A DNA stretch of 64,000 nt from Cichorium intybus (taxonomy: Eukaryota; Streptophyta; Magnoliopsida; Asterales; Asteraceae). Position 1 is the stretch's first letter. Each line of letters begins with the position of its first letter. The notes below the pieces were generated by a model. The model was given only the letters and a program-made list of their open reading frames with translations, was not told where the DNA came from and did not search any database. Location: the NCBI GenBank assembly GCA_023525715.1, contig CM042010.1:157979907-158043906 (forward strand), written 5' to 3'. Below, in pieces: positions 61,848 to 64,000 of this stretch. A program made the translations under genes and the position numbers.

Positions 61848-64000
61848 ATGAGTGCTGGAAAAGAAAAAGAGCGAGGTGATCCATCAAGAGATAAATCGGG
61901 ATCACGAGATTCGGGTAAAGAGCATCAACCCGAGGGAGAGCGACCTCCCGAGACACAGAGTAATATGCAAGTTATGATTGCGGATGAGGTAACCAAGGCA
62001 CTTAAAGAGTTATTACCCACTTATTTGAAGCATCAAGCGGAGGTTACAACTGGAGGTACTTCGGAATCAATCCCGGTTCAACCTGAACAGAGAGAGGGTC
62101 GTGAAGAGGTCTTTATCGAAGCGGGTAGAGCTAGAATACCTGAGAAGACAAGGAGGTGTACTTATGATGTTTTTCAGAAGTGCAAACCATATGATTTTTA
62201 TGGGAAAGATGATCCCATAGTAGCCAAGAATTGGTTGACTCACGTTGAAAAGATGTTCCGCACCAGTAAATGCGATGAGGCAGATAAAGTGGAGTTTGCA
62301 ACAAACTTGTTAAAGGAAGATGCACAGTTCTGGTGGGAGAATATGTGTATGGAGATAGGAGAGAGTTTGGCATATACACTGAGCTGGGAACAATTCAAGT
62401 TGAAGTTCACTGAATACTATTGTTCCAATAATGCTATGAAGGGAATAGAGGAAGAGTTTTTGAAGTTACAACAGGGGTCGAGAACAGTGCAACAATACAC
62501 ACTGGATTTCAATGAGAAGGCAAGATTTGCACAACATCAAGTAGATACGGAGGAACGTAAGATGGATCGTTACTTATGGGGTTTAAAAACTCAGATCCGA
62601 GAGTTTTTGCCGAGTTCCAGATATACTACCTTTCAACAGGTTGCCGAAGCAGCAAGATCGAGAGAAAGGGTGTTGCAAAGACAAGAGGAGGAGAGAAGAA
62701 CCGAAAGAGAAGTTGGAGGATTTAAGAGAAAGTAGGAAGGTAAGGTTGTAGATACTTCTCAGAAATCCATTACCACGGGTTCTCAAATCCGTGGTGAAAC
62801 CAAGAAGAATAAAGAGAAATGGTGTAAGAAGTGTAGGCGAAAACACATGGGAGAATGCGATTCCCGAAACCCTCCATCAGTTTGTTTCCAGTGTGGAAAG
62901 ACGGGACATATGCCTCGCCAGTGTACCGAGAGTCGCCCCCTTTGTTTCAATTGTGGGGAGAGCGGGCATATTCGTCCAAATTGCCCAAAGATGAAATCTA
63001 AACCACAAAGAGATTTTCAAAAGATTGGCCAAGGAGGAGGTCGAGATCGAGATGATCGAAGAGATAGGGGTGGTGGTCATGTGAAAACGCGAGCTTTTCA
63101 ATTAACTGTCGACGAGGCTAGAGATCGGACCGATGTTATCACAGGTATCTTTAGCTTGAACTCTTTTCAAGCAAGAGTACTTTTTGATTCGGGTGCATCT
63201 GTGTCTTTTATATCAGAGTCTTTTGCTTCTAAACTAGATATTCCATTAGCTGATTTATATGAGAAAATAATAGTAGATGTAGCAGATGGGAGATGTGTTT
63301 TTGTAAAGAGTCATTATAAACAGTGTCGGCTTGAAATCTATGGGATTGCGTACCCTATAGATCTGAAGCCGATCACTAATCATGAGTTTGATGTGATAGT
63401 CGGGATGGATTGGATGGATGATAATAGAGGTCAAATGGATTGTCATGAAAAAACACTTTCCATAAAGACACCGAGTGGTTCCCGAATTTTGATACGAGGT
63501 GAACGACGTTCCCGAAAAGTACCAATAGTGTCACTTGCCACGGCTAGGAGATATATAGAAAGAGGGGGTGAATTGATTATGGCACATGTGATTAGTGCTG
63601 AGTCAAAACATTCCAAAATAGAATAAGTAGAAGTAGTTTGTGATTATCCCGATGTATTTCCCGAAAATCTTCCAGGCGTACCATCAAGTAGACAAGTAGA
63701 ATTTGTGATCGATGTCATACCAGGGGCGAAGCCGGTAGCTCGACCACCTTATCGATTAGCACCATCCGAGATGGAAGAATTAAAGAGACAGTTGCAAGAG
63801 TTATTGGAACTTGGGTTTATACGTCCGAGTTCGTCTCCGTGGGGTGCGCCTATACTCTTTGTGAAAAAGAAAGATGGATCTATGAGAATGTGTATAGATT
63901 ATCGGGAGCTCAACAAGATCACTATAAAGAATCGTTACCCGTTGCCGAGGATCGATGACTTATTTGATCAACTGCATGGGGCCACGTATTTTTCAAAGAT
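61848..64000 (+). pseudogene. Chromovirus B gag-protease-RT (runs off the window), two in-frame stops
   Basis: One frame from ATG at 61848: gag core (FYGKDDPIVAKNWL; DKVEFATNLLKEDAQFWW; LQQGSRTVQQYT), TAG at 62733-62735, then three CCHC-type fingers (CKKCRRKHMGEC; CFQCGKTGHMPRQC; CFNCGESGHIRPNC), protease with a normal active site (FDSGASVSF), KPITNHEFDVIVGMDWMD, TAA at 63624-63626, and RT (YPDVFPENLPGVPSSRQ; YRLAPSEMEELKRQL; WGAPILFVKKKDGSMRMCID; YRELNKI; YPLPRIDDLFDQL) to the window edge. The frame is otherwise open. Close relative of chromovirus A but with different LTRs. RNase H, integrase and any chromodomain are outside the window, so the chromovirus label rests on similarity to element A. 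Confidence 0.88.

Overview
This window is nuclear DNA from a flowering plant. It is AT-rich, its real genes are few and widely spaced (one has a GT-AG intron), and most of its length is LTR retrotransposons, DNA transposons and their remains. The host genes (a cytokinin-synthesis isopentenyltransferase, a PORR-domain organelle RNA-splicing factor, an eight-cysteine lipid-transfer-like protein, a broken EDS5-like MATE carrier) are plant-specific families, and the MATE and IPT types point to a eudicot. The transposon mix feels like Asteraceae, but I cannot prove that from sequence alone.

Layout. 1-3.1 kb: AT-rich DNA with a long TA tract and a degenerate tandem repeat. 3.2-4.4 kb: minus-strand MATE pseudogene. 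4.8-6.4 kb: low-complexity A-rich DNA and a TA tract. 6.4-11.2 kb: a decayed Myb/SANT-like transposon ORF and a decayed Ty3 element (gag, tRNA-Asp primer site, LTR), carrying a solo Copia LTR and a hAT MITE, each with target duplications. 11.2-16 kb: intergenic DNA with two Mutator-like MITEs. 16.0-17.6 kb: an apparently intact two-exon IPT gene. 18.9-19.9 kb: LINE remnant.

19.97-47.9 kb is a nest of retrotransposons. A decayed minus-strand Copia element is interrupted by a Ty3 chromovirus (24720-45784, TSD CTACT). That element is itself interrupted inside its RT gene by a 12.3 kb Athila-type element (29153-41489, TSD GTAGC). Solo LTRs sit in the Copia 3' LTR, 3' UTR and gag. Both full elements have near-identical LTR pairs, so both insertions are recent, and the outer one precedes the inner one.

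49.4-51.4 kb: two minus-strand host genes (His-rich 8-Cys secreted protein; PORR protein). 51.8-52.5 kb: a long-armed fold-back element. 53741-57874: a complete hAT transposon with perfect 8-bp target duplications, recognisable inverted ends and a five-exon transposase with one in-frame stop. 59.0-64 kb: an Athila-like solo LTR directly abutting the 5' LTR of a second chromovirus, whose gag-pol runs off the window.

The most unusual cross-cutting signal is that at least five different LTRs carry clustered, family-specific, GC-rich short palindromes. In the two clearest Athila-type LTRs the cluster lies immediately upstream of a TATAAATA box in the sense direction. The host genes show no operon-like link. 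Any functional connection (for example silencing spreading from young transposons) is inference only.
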